This document shows positions 31,701 through 45,030 of a stretch of DNA of 64,000 bases, in pieces. Made by a program: the position numbers and the translations under genes. Below the pieces are notes generated by a model that saw nothing but the letters and a program-made list of their open reading frames with translations, was not told the origin of the DNA and searched no databases. This DNA comes from Camarhynchus parvulus (lineage: Eukaryota > Chordata > Aves > Passeriformes > Thraupidae). How positions within the stretch are numbered: position 1 is the stretch's first letter; each line of letters begins with the position of its first letter. The stretch spans positions 2,604,001 through 2,668,000 of the forward strand of contig NC_044585.1 of NCBI RefSeq assembly GCF_901933205.1. The letters are read 5' to 3'.

Positions 31701-33585
31701 AAACGAAGCATCCACTGACGACACCTAAAACTTTAACCACAAACTCAATCCCAGCAGGTTTCTGCTTTAAACCCATCTTGCAAGAGCTTCACAGCCCTGC
31801 ACCCATCCTGAGAGCTCCCTGTGCTCCCACTCACAGCCAGCAGCCACCACTGGGCTGATATCTTTGTGATCTCCTCCCCTCCTTTCCCCAGGCAGCACAA
31901 GAAATGCAAGGGGAGCTTGGACACCTGGACTCTTGTCACAGGACACGGGCCATGCTCTTGTGACACATCACAAACGATGACATTCCATCAGGAGATGTTT
32001 TTATTGAGCTCTTACACAGTCTGCAGCTCCACCAGTGGGAAGGGAACTACAGCAGAGGTTCAGCCAAGCCGTGAAGAAGCCCAAAGAGGCTCCCAAGCTC
32101 AGACCCAGGCACTGCTCCCACCTGAAGCAGGAGGACAAAGCAGCCCCTGGAGAAACACAGCAACTCCATGCAGCCCAGTTAAAGCCTTCCTCACTGACAG
32201 TGCCTCCGGGCTGGTTCCTGCCCAGGGGCCAGCAGCCCCTCTTGGTTAACGCCAGCATTGCAGACTTTGTGACACACATCAGCTTGCAGGAAAAAGGCCT
32301 CAGTGGGGATCAGTGGTCCCTGCTGATTGCTGAGATAATCAGCATTGGAAAGAGCTGGGCACTGAGTCTGTGAGTGAAGGGGCTGCTCAGCTGGGCCCAG
32401 GTGCTGCTCAGGAGAGCTCCTGTGACTCAAAGAGAGCTCTTGTGGTCACAGTTTGTGACTCCTCCACAGGCACAGGCTTTGCTGAAGCCCCATGGCATGG
32501 ATTATTCTGCCCAATGTAGATCAAGCTCTGAGTTGACTGAGAGAGAGACAATAATTTCCTCTTGAAGCAACTTTTTCCTCAAAAATCCCTCATCTCTCCC
32601 TGCAGAAATTTTAGCATCAAATCCAACATTTTTTATTTTAAGACACTTCAGCATAAACTATGAAGTGAAAAAAAAAGACAGAAAGGTGGAATAAAGACAG
32701 AATTCCCCATTTCCCATGGTTTTCACAGTGTTTCCTAGTTGAGGACCTCCCAGAAACCCACAACTGGCAAACTCCATCTCAAAAGCACAAGTTATTAAAG
32801 TAGTACAGAATGAGTTTTTATAAACCCATTAAAAACATTATTGTTATGGCCACTCCCAATTTAAAGTCAAAACGCTTCATCAAAATAGCTCAGTTCTCCC
32901 AAGTGTTGCAAAAGATGTTTTCAGGTGCTCTTTTGCCATTAAACTGGAAGTTGTTTACTAGACCTGAACTCATTCAGACTGGTTAGTCTGGTCCCTTCAT
33001 TCTCTTTTGGCAAGCTTTCATCTGCTTCCTAAAAAAGTCCCATTTTTACACATTCTGTTGCATAATAAAACCCACACAGCAATTTCAGGCTGAGGGGAAT
33101 GGCTCAATGAAGGTCATTCCTGTTTCCCCCTTACCTCTCAAGAGTATTTGCAAGTTGATCCTGTCCTTTTGCACAGACCTGTGTGTACTCACCTCCTCTG
33201 AATGTCCTTTTAAAGGAAGTGAACCCTTTTCTAGGGGCAAAACATCCTTGTAGGAGTAGCAGTAACCACTTATCTTCCTTAAAAAGCTCTCCAAAACTTG
33301 TATTTGGTATTTGTACTGCCCTGCTCACAGAGATGAACCCACTGAAACTCATTATGTTCGAATTCACAGTACCAGAGGAATGCAGAAGTAATCATTGACT
33401 AGGTGAAGAGTCAAGAACCCACACCTCTCAAAATGCATATTTTAGGATCCAGGAAGATTGTTTATCAACAGCAGAATCGTTCTGTGCTCCTGGATTTGGT
33501 GACTGTGTGGTACAAATATTTTTTCCTCACCTCTTTGCTAGCTCTGAAGCTCTGATTAAGCAAGTGAGCAAATACAATGGACTGA
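28718..33585. other. Probable GGT1 5' intron, first part
   Basis: No coding exon or RNA gene recognised. It holds a short poly-A run near 28892 and a 15-bp tandem repeat near 31595-31640 (GTGGGGAGAGAACAG, three copies). The open frames here are short, overlap in many frames and resemble no family I know. Confidence 0.35.
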
Positions 33586-33589
33586 AGTT

Positions 33590-33815
33590 GCACCAGGGAA
33601 GGTTTAGATTGGATGTTGGGAAAAAAATTCTTCACTGAAATGGTGGTCTGGCTGCCCCAGAAAGTTGTGGGGTAACCACCTCTGGAAGGATTTAAAAAAC
33701 TTTAGATATGACACTTGGGGACATGGATTGGTGGTGATTTGGCAGTGCTGGGTTAATGGTTGGGCTCAATGATCTTAAAGGCCTTTTCCAACCTAAATGG
33801 TTCTGTGATTCTAAA
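33590..33815 (+). mobile_element. CR1 LINE 3' fragment
   Basis: Typical avian CR1 end: a TTGGATGTTGGGAAAAAA block, CACTTGGGGACATGG, then GGTTGGGCTCAATGATCTTA, CTTTTCCAACCTAAATGG and TTCTGTGATTCT at the terminus. Truncated at its 5' end, as most CR1 copies are. Confidence 0.88.
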
Positions 33816-34224
33816 CACATGGTGTCTCCCCATGGCCAGGCACCCTCACACCACTCCTGCCTACACCCCTGTGTTCACACAGACTGGATTTGGTGTCTGT
33901 CCCTTCAGCTCAAACCCAGGCACTGCCAGATTGAGCTGTGACCACACTTGGTGGCAGTAACCCGTGTGCAAGGGTGGCAGGGCCCCTGCCCAGCTCCCAG
34001 AGCTGCCCCTCAGCCAGCACAGCCACCTCCAGCTGGCATCACATCTGTGCTCCAGCTGCAAGGAGAAGGGGCAATGCCTGTTCTGCTCGGCCTGCTGCCA
34101 CTGCAGCACCCTCTGGCAGGCAAGATGGCAGAGCAGGAAGGCAGGGATGAAGAAACCTGCCCTGCATCACTAAATCTCACTGAGGGTTTAAGCAACAATC
34201 CTCCATGTCTGCTTGTGCCAAGTC

Positions 34225-34335
34225 TGGAGGCACAGCTGCAGCTCCAAGGCTGCAGGTCCAAGGTTGGAGCTCCAAGGTTGCAGCTCCAAGGCTGCAGCTC
34301 CAAGGTTGCATCTCCAAGGTTGCAGCTCACCTGCT
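34225..34335. repeat. Short minisatellite, about 14-15 bp x 8
   Basis: Imperfect copies of CTCCAAGGTTGCAG / CTCCAAGGCTGCAG. It gives overlapping open frames on both strands that are not treated as genes. Confidence 0.85.
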
Positions 34336-34339
34336 GAAC

Positions 34340-37300
34340 TGCAGCACAAAACCCAGACTGAGGGAAGGAGCTGCACAAGCTGTCCTTGGATTTATGGGCT
34401 CAGCTGCTAAAACTTAGGCCACTGTGTTTGTCCATGGCTTGCCAGACACCCCAGATCCTCCCTTGAGCACAAGCTCAGTGCCCATCCAGAAATGCTGAAT
34501 GCCCAACCAGAATGTAACACAAGCAAGTCACAGCTTGCCTGGAACTCGGGCACACTGAGGATCCAAGCCCACATGTCTTCTGGCCAGAAGGCTCTCTGCA
34601 AACCCAGGATGAAGCAAAGTCTGCCTGGATGGCATTCAGCACAGAGATGCTGTCTCTGGACTTGCAGGGGTCAGGAAAGAGGTGAATGCCTCATCTCCAG
34701 ACCAGCCCAGTCCCCCTGCCCCACTCCAACCTTTGATACCCCACATCTCCCCTTGCTGCACAAGGACAGGAGCTCTGCTACACCGACTCATTAACAAAGT
34801 TTGGCCAAGTTCCAAGATTAAAAGCTTTAGGGTGATATTTTCCCTGCCTAAAAATACATCATCTTTTCTATAATAGCCACAAAATGGAGTTCTGTTTAAC
34901 ATTTACATGTGGAAAAATCAGTACTAAAAAATAGGAGCATTTCAGCTCTGAGATATTTGGAAGGAATATAGCCTGTGCCCATTTTTCAAAGGTGACTTTC
35001 AAATACTCCTTTCAAGACATTGTATGAAGAGAACAGGCCCCTTCAGTTATATTGCTATTATCCAAGGGGTCTTGAGCAAAAAATGGGAGCTTTCTGGAAA
35101 GTAGATACTGGCACAGAAAGTACTCTGCAGGCTCAGAAGGATTTAATGTATCTGCTGTTCCTACCAGCCAGTCTGAGCTACACTTTCAGAGTCCAGGCCA
35201 CATTCAGCTGTTCACACACATCCCTCTCACTGTGTCTGATTTATTGATGTGAAACTCATGATGCTCCACAGAAAAGATTGTGACAGGAGCGCCCAGCTAT
35301 CCTCCGAAAAAGCAGACAGCGTGGAAAGGTGTCTGGTCTCCGCCCCAAACAAATCAACCTGCACTTTTAGCCTGTCACATCTTTAATATTAACAGGGGAA
35401 TTTAAGATGCAGTCTACTGAGCAGAACCCTTTTCTTTATTTATTGACCCTGTAGGCATCAGGTACCAGGTGTTATTCTTAATATTTCCATAGTTCTAAAG
35501 TTGCTACATCCCTGAAGTGGGTCTAGGTCAGACAAGAGTCTCACATTTGTCTCAGAGGGTGCAAGGGGACAAGGAAAGGCTGTAAGAAAGCCCAGTTCTA
35601 AATCATATTTATCCCACTGTAATATTTCACCCCCATAGTGGAAAGGCAGGGCTTATATCAGTGACCCAACAAAATGAAGCAAATTCTGTCCTTCTCCAAG
35701 GACAATGCAGTGCCATGTTCTTACCAGCACAGAGCTGGAACAAGTTGGATGCTCCTCAGCAAGTTACTCTTTCACTTATGCACAAGTGGAGTTGAAGATG
35801 GGGTCAGAGAAAGTTGTGAAACCTGAAGTCAGTGCCTGCAGTTCCAAAGGTGAGCCCTGCTGTGCTGTACGTGCACAGCCTTATTTCAGCTGTACACAAT
35901 ATTTGGCAGCTATCAAGTGTCTCTGTCTAGGCACTAATTTAATAGAGAGCCCTGTTATAACTCAGCATTTCATGTTTCAAGCTGCAAAGCCACACCTCAA
36001 GCAGTAAAGCCATGTTTAATGCAGGTGCATTGCTGACTTGCTTTTCTCAACCCATTACAAAAAAAAGGAAAAAAAAATCTCCAGTGGAACTTGCCACCTC
36101 CTTCCAAGTGATCACCTTCGTGGCATGGTCACCTTTAATTTCCCAAAACTTAGCATGTGCTGTTACATTGAAACTTGAGCAACACAGGAGTGCATCTTTC
36201 AACACATGAAGCAATGCCTTCATAGCTCTTGTCACAGAGCTTGCAGACTCTGAAAAGCATCAGGCAACCCGAGGCACTTCTGGGGAATTTTTCTTTTTGT
36301 TTCTTTCCCCCCACCCTTGTTGATTTTTTCTGTAGGAATTTCATGAAGCAACCCCAGCAATGACTCACAAAGCACAGACCAGGTCAACAGTTTAGACTCC
36401 TACTTTTTATGGCAGAGCAAGCAACCCAAAGCCTCCATTTCCCAATGGTTTAACATCCCAATGCAATATTGGGATAGATGCTGTTACAAGATTTTGTACC
36501 TCTTGGTGCAGGTTAGCTATTTTTCCCATGAGGAAATCTTTCCCTTCTAACAGGGCAGTGTTGCAATCCAATACTGCCTGAACATGAGCATCAAAAATAG
36601 CACCTTGAGTGCCCCTAACACAGAGCTGTTAATAAGCACATGAGGCTTCTTCCTACTAAATAACAGTTCCCTTTTTGACCTCTTACTCTACTCTTCCATG
36701 TGGAAGCTGACTGCCAGCTGTATGGGCAGCAGACAATTCTAATTTAGGCTAAACATGACCCAGGAAACACTGATTCAAAAAAGAGATCACAGCTGAAAAA
36801 GCCCTGGAAAAGTCACCAGGGGAGACTTAGAGAAAAGGTACTTTAAGAATGGAAAACATGCCTAGTGTGCAAAAGGTTGAGTTGACTAAGAGCAGGGACA
36901 CAAAAGTTGCCTTACAGAGCTGAAAATAAACAAGCAGGTGTTTGTCCACAGCCCAAGCACCTCCTTCCCCTCCAGTGAGAGTTCCTTTCACTGGAACTCA
37001 CCTGCTGAAATGGAGCCACCCACTAAACCCCACGCTTTCATTTTAGTGACCTGTTTCCCCATTATCACCCACAGGTGCACACTTTTCCCTGGGACAAAGG
37101 TAAGCAGGGGAAGATAACTGGTAAACAGGGAGGTTTATTAACCTTTTCTTGGCAGCCCCACTGGTTAACCAGTTCTGGTTATATCCTTCTAACCCAGAGG
37201 CAGCTGCAGCAGCACTGCTGGGACAGAGCTGTGTGAACCACTGGGGCTCCTCAGTGCTTGGAGGTTGCTGTTGCAGAAGAAGCCCTTCTGCTTCTCCCTT

Positions 37301-40300
37301 CCACAAAAGGGTGGCTGTCCTCTGCCCAAAGTTCTGCCTTCTTTTCTCATTTTTCCTCAATCTTTCTGCTGTCTCAACTCAATCTTACTCATTAATTTTA
37401 TGTCAACCTCTGCAGTTTCCAAAACCTACATCAATCTGTACCATTTATCTAGCAGCTTTATAAAGGCCTTTAATCTTTGCAAAGCCTTTCTGCCAGGCCA
37501 CCAAAGGGACTGCAGAAATGTGTTCTTGCAGCTGACAGAGCTGCAGAAATGTGTTCTTGCAGCTGACAGAGCTGCCTTTCCCCCAGCAGCCAGCAATGAG
37601 CTCAGCAGCACAGTCCCACACAGCTTCCCCTCAACCTCAGCATCCCCAAATAAAAAGTGACAGGGCTGGTGGAGACAGGGAAAGAAGAAAACCTAAACTG
37701 GTGAAGGGAAAAACAGAGAAAGTGGGGATGAAGGGGGACAAAATAAATTGAGATAAGAGGACAAAAAAAGGTGAAAGAACAGGAAAAGGAGAAACTGAAG
37801 GGCAAAAAGTGAACTATGCCCTCTCTCTCTAAGCTAGAGGTTGTCCCCAGTCTCGCCTGACTGCTGCACTTGGACGTGTCCTGCACATGCACATTGAAAC
37901 TCTCAGATCACAGATGGAGTTTAGACTTTCTTGGTGCTCTGCAGAAAGGTTTGTGTAATTTTTATGTAAGGTTTATGTAATGTTATACCTGCCATGGCAG
38001 ATAACTGTGTGTTTTATAGACTGTAGAGCATCTGGATGGATGGGTGAGGGCACCAAAACCCCTGGATTCCAGTTATAATAAATGAACTCAAGACTGAATT
38101 CACTGAAGAGGTTTCAGAGACTTCAGCTGAAGTTGGAAAAGAGCTGTTTTCAACTGAAAAAACCTTGTAGCTACCTGCTTAAATTCACCTGCAAAGCCAC
38201 ACCTTGTTTTTGCTAAACCAAGACTCTACAGGTAGGTGAATACCTTAATGACCATAGAGCTGGTTTGAATGGCTTTGCCTCTCCTGATCTCCCTCCTGTT
38301 TGCTGTGGACACCTGGATCAGGAAATGCAGCCCAGGACTGGGAGCTTGAGAGAAAAAGCCCTCTGGTCCTGGGGAGCCCACCTTGACATGTTAGAGGGAT
38401 CCAGCCAAGAGCAGGAGCAGGTCTTTGTTTTCTAAACACACATAGGAGAGAGCCATTCTTATGTTCTGGTAATGAGCAGAGAGCGTCCCAGGTGCTGTTC
38501 TGGTCCTTCATGTGTCTAAACATTCATTTGCCTGGGCAGAATCTGCTCATTTTCATACAAATACAGTTGCCCTTGATAGTTCTTTGCAACAGATTTTTTT
38601 TTCTCACAAAGAATTAAATGTGAACTGCTTGATTTATATCAGAGTATTCCTTCCTCCTTCATGGGCCAGTTTCCACACACAGAAATGATGCCCTGACCTG
38701 GGCTCCACGGAGTGCTCTGCCTGCTCTGCACCAGGAGCTCTGCTCTCTCCCTCAGCATTGCCCTTCCACCCTGCTTCTGCATCACACCCTCAGCATCATC
38801 CCTCTGTCCCTGCAGCTCTTCTGGTTCTGCACCTGCCTCCTGGCCTTTCCCCCAGGTACCAGGTAAGAAACCTGCCAGTGCTTGGCCTCCCACACCAACA
38901 GGGCTTGCATTTGTCAGGAAGCACAGAATGATATGGAAAGAAGAGGGATCCAAGATCTATGGATTTCAGCCACTTCTTAGACCTTGATTCCTGATGAGCA
39001 CCACCTGCCAGAGGGACATTGAGTGAAGAAAGAATTTCTCATCTTTAGGGACCCCATGAAATCTGCCTTCCCATGTTTGTGTAGCTCTGACCTCTCTGGT
39101 CATTTTAGGAGCCTTTCCTGCATCAGCTTGCCAAAACAGCACTTCTCTTATCAGCAATCCTTGTCACTTATGCCACCTGCAAAACCTGACACGGAGGCAA
39201 ATGACCCTGCACCAACCTTTCCATAGACCTTTATAACCCAAAAAGGAGCAGAGACCAGCATCAGCTTGGGTGGTGGATAGTACCTTCAAAGGGTTGGATG
39301 GGCCATGCAGAGGTGAAGTGTCTTCCCCAGTGATGGGATTGAGATCCCAGCTCACCAGACTTCCAGGTCCTTGCTCTTATCTCAGCCTGTCAGAAGCCCC
39401 AATCCTTGAAGCCAGCAGTCCATGTGCTGCTGACCCTGCCCAGCCACAGCAGCTCCCCTGTAGGGTGGCTCAGCAGCTGCTCAGGGAGCTTGGACAGAGA
39501 CCCTGCTGCCTTTGCTAACTGAGCCAAGCCAAAAGCAACACAGCAGATCAGGTCCTGTCCATCCTTGCAAGAGACAAACACTTGCTCTTCAAACCTGAGC
39601 CTGCAGGCTTGTGAAACAAAGGCAGCCTTTAATGAAATAGGATTAACGAGCTGGAAAGGTACGCAATAAAGGGAAAGAAACAACTCCTCTATTTCACACC
39701 CCAATCCAACCAATATGGAGATGCCAAGATAAAATCAGCTGCTTACTCACTACTTTAAAAGCTCTGCAGTTCACCTTCAGCCAGTGACACCAAAGGAAGG
39801 CTCTTCTGCCTGGTTCTCTTGCCCCTTATTCCTCAAGAGTTCCCAGGAGCGGAGACTCCAAAAACAGGACCGGTCACACAGAGCTGAGTGGCAGCAAGGC
39901 TTCATGTATGGGAGTGGTCAGGAGGGGAGGGTGATGTAATGAAGCCCTATCTTTGAGCAGTAAAGGCATGCCACCCTTCCCCCTCCCTGTCCCTGAAGAA
40001 TTGCTGGCTCGCAGGGCAAGATGAGAACAGAGTGGTCCAGCGCTTTCCGTGCTGTTCTTTCTCACGGTAAAGGGAACAGTGCACAGGGTGGGGAGCAAAG
40101 ATCAGACTTGAATGGAGACAATACTTTGATATTAGGTAGTCCCAGGAGTGAATCTGTACTGGCAGAGTTGTTTCTTTTCTTCATGCATCAAACAATTCTC
40201 TGCCAAGCTGCTGGTTTTCCCTGGCACAAGTCCTGACAGGGAGGACATTGTCTGGATTAGAGCACTGGTGACCCCATACCCATCCTGACAGAGAAAATCC

Positions 40301-40606
40301 CATTCCCTACACTCTTCCAAGGTGGCTGATGCTGGAGCAGTGCCCAGCTCCATGGCCATAAGGGCTGAGAGATTTATAGAGGAGAAGAAATGTGCATCCC
40401 ATAAATGGTGGTGTCTTGGACACTGACCTGGGAAGAGGCACATCAGTCTTGGACACTGACTTGAGAGGCACATCCTCCCCTTCTCCATCAGAGGAAATCT
40501 TGAACCCTGTGAATGGAGAGGAAATCTCTCAAGGATGTACCACTGCTGCCCAAAGGGAAAATAGTCATTTTTGACTTCCTTCATTTCAGTTTTGTTGATC
40601 ACTCAC
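34340..40606. other. Probable GGT1 5' intron, middle part
   Basis: Nothing recognised as coding. A 31-bp unit is tandemly duplicated at 37510-37540 and 37541-37571 (starts CTGCAGAAATGTG). The remainder is unique-looking sequence with scattered short open frames. Confidence 0.35.
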
Positions 40607-40999
40607 TGTTGGAATGTTGGGGGACACAAGACAGATGATGGACTTTGGACCAGGTTAAGAGAAGAGATTTGATAACAGGATGCCTTGGCAAAAACAAACG
40701 GAACTTTGAAAATTAGACCTGGATTGCAAGAAAATTAAATCAGCCAGGTTTACCAGAAAAAGAAAATCCCATCAAACTCTGCAAGCAGGAGATGTTGTTA
40801 CATGCATACATTTGTGTATGTGATTTTAACCTAATCATTGCAGTGCACATTACCAGTCTCCCTGCAATAGTATATAGGTGTTTGCATCCCACAATGACAT
40901 TGGAATCTGATCACCAAGTCAGTGTCCCCATCTCTCTCCATCACCAACAACTCACTGAAGGGCTTGTTTGACCATGAAGAGCCATGAAGATCAGGCATT

Positions 41000-41100
41000 G
41001 GGACGAGGTTTTCTAATTCAAAGGTTGGATAGGTCAGTGATTGCTGAATAAACAATCAACAATCAGTTGGGTAGGTCTGTGATTGCTGTATAAAGGGAGA
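41000..41100 (+). repeat. Tandem duplication ending in TATAAA/AATAAA
   Basis: Two similar segments of about 30 bp, around GTTGGATAGGTCAGTGATTG (ending AATAAA) and GTTGGGTAGGTCTGTGATTG (ending TATAAA). The surroundings, from about 40607 to an AATAAA near 41712, may be a decayed retroelement, but I found no termini or target duplication. Confidence 0.4.
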
Positions 41101-41914
41101 GTCCGGGGCTAACAAGAAGTTTCTGTGTGCTCTCAGATGAGGCAATTGGAAAAGGAAAGAGCCAGTCCAGGCTTTCACAAAGTGGAACTGACAGAGTTAC
41201 TGTCCTCTACCAGGATCAGGAAACATCAGCCAAACAAATGCCACCAGTTCTGAGAACCAAAACCTCGTACTGACAGGAACCTCCATTGGTAATTCTCAGA
41301 TTTGGGTGGGGAAGGCAGATCTGGGAATGACCCTTGCAAGAAGGGCTGCTTGTGCAATGCACAGTGAACTGAACTGGAGAAGAGCTGTGCCTTTACCTGT
41401 TCACAGGTTACTTTTCTAGCCAGAGATGTCCCCTGTGCACACAACACTGTGCCATCTCAAGCAAAGGAGCTGCTTACAGCCTGCAAGGAGCATTGCTGTG
41501 CACATCACAGTCTGGGTTTCTCTTAGCCTGAGGAATGGGTCTGCTTTGGTGATGTCAAGAGACCTGAAAGCAGATACACAACTGAGAACCCCTTTTAACT
41601 GCCAGGAATGCTGCCAAAGAGATTTTTTCAGATCCAGGATAAACTAGCTCTCTCTTACAGATGTAAGATTTGCTGTACTATATTTGCACTCTTCTGCAAA
41701 TTACATAATCTCAATAAACTACTCCCTCTTGTTCTGGTGTTTTGGGGAGGGCCTGGCTTTGGAGCTATTGACAATGAAACAGAAACAATTAACATTGAGG
41801 TGTTCTGTTATCATTATCCAAACAAGAACCCGACCCAACAGGAACTTTTCTGTACAACCACAACTCCAGCAGACCCCATCCATCCCAAGGAAAGGTCCCC
41901 ACTTGCTCAAGGTG

Positions 41915-42186
41915 TGTAGACAGATAGAATGTAAGAGAATAGTGCAGAAGGTAATCTCAACACCTGAGGAGTGGCAGCTGTACCAATCACCAAAGATTAG
42001 GAACTGCCCTCAACAGGCCACAGCTGAGTCCAATAATGATGAGTGCTATGGAAGAGTGGGTTGGCTGGGTGAGGAGAGAGATGGAGTTCGTGTGTTGTGA
42101 AAAGAGAGAGAGTTTGTTGGTTGCTAGGAGCTGCCCATGAGAAATCACCAAGAAGGTATGGGAACTTCTGCAATAAGATGACAACA
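41915..42186 (+). mobile_element. Short LTR-like element with 6-bp TSD
   Basis: A 272-bp segment starts TGTAGACAGAT and ends GATGACAACA. It is flanked by AAGGTG at 41909-41914 and 42187-42192. GCAATAAGATG near the end may be a decayed polyadenylation signal. Class uncertain; it is a different family from the 395-bp LTRs. Confidence 0.55.
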
Positions 42187-42199
42187 AAGGTGCAGCATG

Positions 42200-44720
42200 T
42201 TTTCTACAGCGTTGTTTGGAGACAACCTAAACACGCTGGGTGGGAGACAAAGTAAACTCTACGCAAATTGTAAACACAAAGAGGAAGAACAGAGTCAGAA
42301 TAGGTTCCTTCCCCTATTTTTCCAATGATACTCATGGTAAGAGACAGAGACACAGGGGAGACTGTGCAAAGCTGCCTCCAAAATATGAACTTCCAGTACC
42401 TGCTGCACCTACAAGATCTCCAGATTCCAAACCTGTCCAGACTGCTGAATTCTTATCATCATCACCACAAAAAAACTCACTACTTAACAGCATTTTAAAG
42501 CTACTGTCAGGGCCAGGGAGCCTTACAGGCCCACATGATAAAAACATTCATATCCCTACTTCAGAGACAGGAAAACAGAGACAATCTTGCCCAGGGCTTC
42601 AGAGCAGGTCAGTGCCTGGGCTGGAATAAGGAATCTTTCCCCAGATTCCTTAACTATGTTCCAAGACGTCACCTTTCTTCCTTTCAGATGCCTGATATTT
42701 ACAGTAAATCCAGAGGCAGCTGAAGTGACAGCAGAGCTGACACTGAGCTGCTGCACTGTGCCTGGAGCTCCATGGGATGCTGGGCTCAGTGTTCCCATGG
42801 CTTTGGGCTCTCCTCCAGTGGAAACAGGAAATTAATAAAACGTGAAGGTAGCACCCTCCATCTCCTTGGGAAAAATGGCAGCAGATTAGATTGCAACAGA
42901 GGTGCTGGGGGACGTACAAAGTGTTTGCCACTTAATGGAAAACTTGCAGATTATTACAGAAAGTTGCTGGGTAACTAATCACTGTTAAAGTCTAACCCAG
43001 GCAAGAGGGCTGTAAAACCAGAAGAACACAGACTTTAGCAGCAAGAGCCAAGGTCCACTTTCCATTCTGCTTAAGAATCAGTAGGACTTGGAGATGTGAG
43101 GCTCAGAAGTTATTCCTGGACATGAACGAACACTGACCCAGCGATCTGAGTGTGCAGCCCACCCAAACTTTGCCTTGTGAGAGCTGTGCTTCTCAGGAAG
43201 CCCCACAACTTCTTGTTCCTTTCTCTGCAGTTTCTGCTGAAGGATCAGCTCCACTGCTCTTGGAGCAACAAGCGAAACCTCCCAGCATCAAATTCAGCAC
43301 GTCCTGGTAAGGCAGAATCTGTCCTGGGTTCCCTCCGTGTGGCAAGATTTCAATGGGACCCCTGGCAGGGTCAGGGTGGAGCCTCTCAGAGAGGGACGGG
43401 CACGGCAGCAGTGCAGCCACCCCCAAATCTGTCCTCCCCACTTGTCACCCTGCTGCCCCAGCCCTGGGGGCCTTCTGCCAGCACTGCAGGGCCACTGGGT
43501 CACAGAGGGCTGGGAATCAACCCAGCCAAGAGCCATTGCTGGCTGTTAGATGCTGTGAGGGAAGGAATCCCACTGAGTCCCTGAGAAGCTGTGGATAAAG
43601 CTCTGGTTTGCACTGAGCGCACTGAGGGACTATGCACATCCTGGCTACACTATTGCCAGGCTTCAGAGGGCAATCCTGTCTTGGGGATGAGCACCCAAAG
43701 CAAGAGTTCCATGGACCTTTACACTGGGACCCCTTTCCCTGCTGTGGGCAGGTGAGGAGGGTGCTCAGCAGACACACAAATAGCTCATACAGCACTGCAC
43801 AGGAAATGTGCACACCATGCAAGACAGCTCTAAATGCCCCAAATGAGAATCTGGACATACAACTCTTTTATTCCAGTGGTTGTCAGCACTTCATACTCTC
43901 TGGGTTTGCTCTCCAGACCAGCAGCCTCAGGAAATAAATGAATTTTTTCCTTCTAAAGAAGTCACTCACTGCAGATCCAATACTGTCCTAGTGCTCCAGG
44001 CTCACATTCAGCCCAGCTAAGGCTTGGGCAATACAGTTCATGTCTGGGTGGCCATTTGCAACCCATCAGTTTTGACCTTAGGGCAGAAATACAGAGCACA
44101 GGTCAGTGTTGGTGCACACCACGAGCCACAGCCCACCCGTGGGACAGGCTCCTCTCACAGCCACCACAGCAAAGCACTGAGCATGTTCAGCTTCCACCAG
44201 GCCAAGGCTGTACACTGAAACCACTGGTGACCCTGTGCTGTCCAGAAGGGCATCACAAAGCTCCTACAAAAGGAGACTCCAGAGACAGGAGCCTGCCTTG
44301 ACTGGCCTCTGCACCTGAATGCAGAAATTGGCAGGTTTGGTGCTTGCAGCATCTCCTTCTCTGGGCAGAGCATAACACAGGACAGAGGAAAGGACAGGTG
44401 CTCAAACACCAACCAGTGTCCTGTCCTGAGAGATGCCTCATGCTGCCAGGAGAACAGGACTCACACCTCAAGTACAGATCAAAGAGTCCCTGCCTGCTTC
44501 ATCTCCTGCCTGTCCCACTCTCCTTCAGGCTTTGTTTGTTTAGGTGCTGCCAAGGGCACCAGAAATGGCCATTTGCTTATGAGAGATCACAAAACAAACC
44601 TCTGCCTCAAAGCACTTGGAACCTGTGTTGGAAAGTGTGAGGGGGCCAGCTGGGCTGGAGGCAGGGCCTGTAGCAGCACAGCTCTGGGAACACACACTGG
44701 GCTTTGGGAGGGGCACACAG
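42200..44720. other. Probable GGT1 5' intron, distal part
   Basis: No coding exon, RNA gene or mobile element recognised; only short, uncorroborated open frames. Confidence 0.35.
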
Positions 44721-44724
44721 AGTG

Positions 44725-45030
44725 CACAGGGCATGGACACACAGCCATGCTGGACACACAGCCATGCTGGACACACAGCCCTGCACAGGGCATGGACACA
44801 CAGCCCTGCTGGACACACAGCCCTGCTGGACACACAGCCACGCACAGGGGATGGACACACAGCCTTGCACAGGGGATGGACACACAGCCATGCTGGACAC
44901 ACAGCCCTGCTGGACACACAGCCCTGCACAGGGCATGGACACACAGCCCTGCTGGACACACAGCCATGCTGGACACACAGCCATGTGCAGGGGATGGACA
45001 CACAGCCCTGCTGGACACACAGCACAAAGC
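44725..45030. repeat. Minisatellite of alternating 17- and 25-bp units
   Basis: About fourteen units built from TGCTGGACACACAGCCC and the longer TGCACAGGGCATGGACACACAGC-type form. One short plus one long unit makes 42 bp, a multiple of three. The array therefore stays open in several frames on both strands and yields long low-complexity open frames. Confidence 0.92.
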
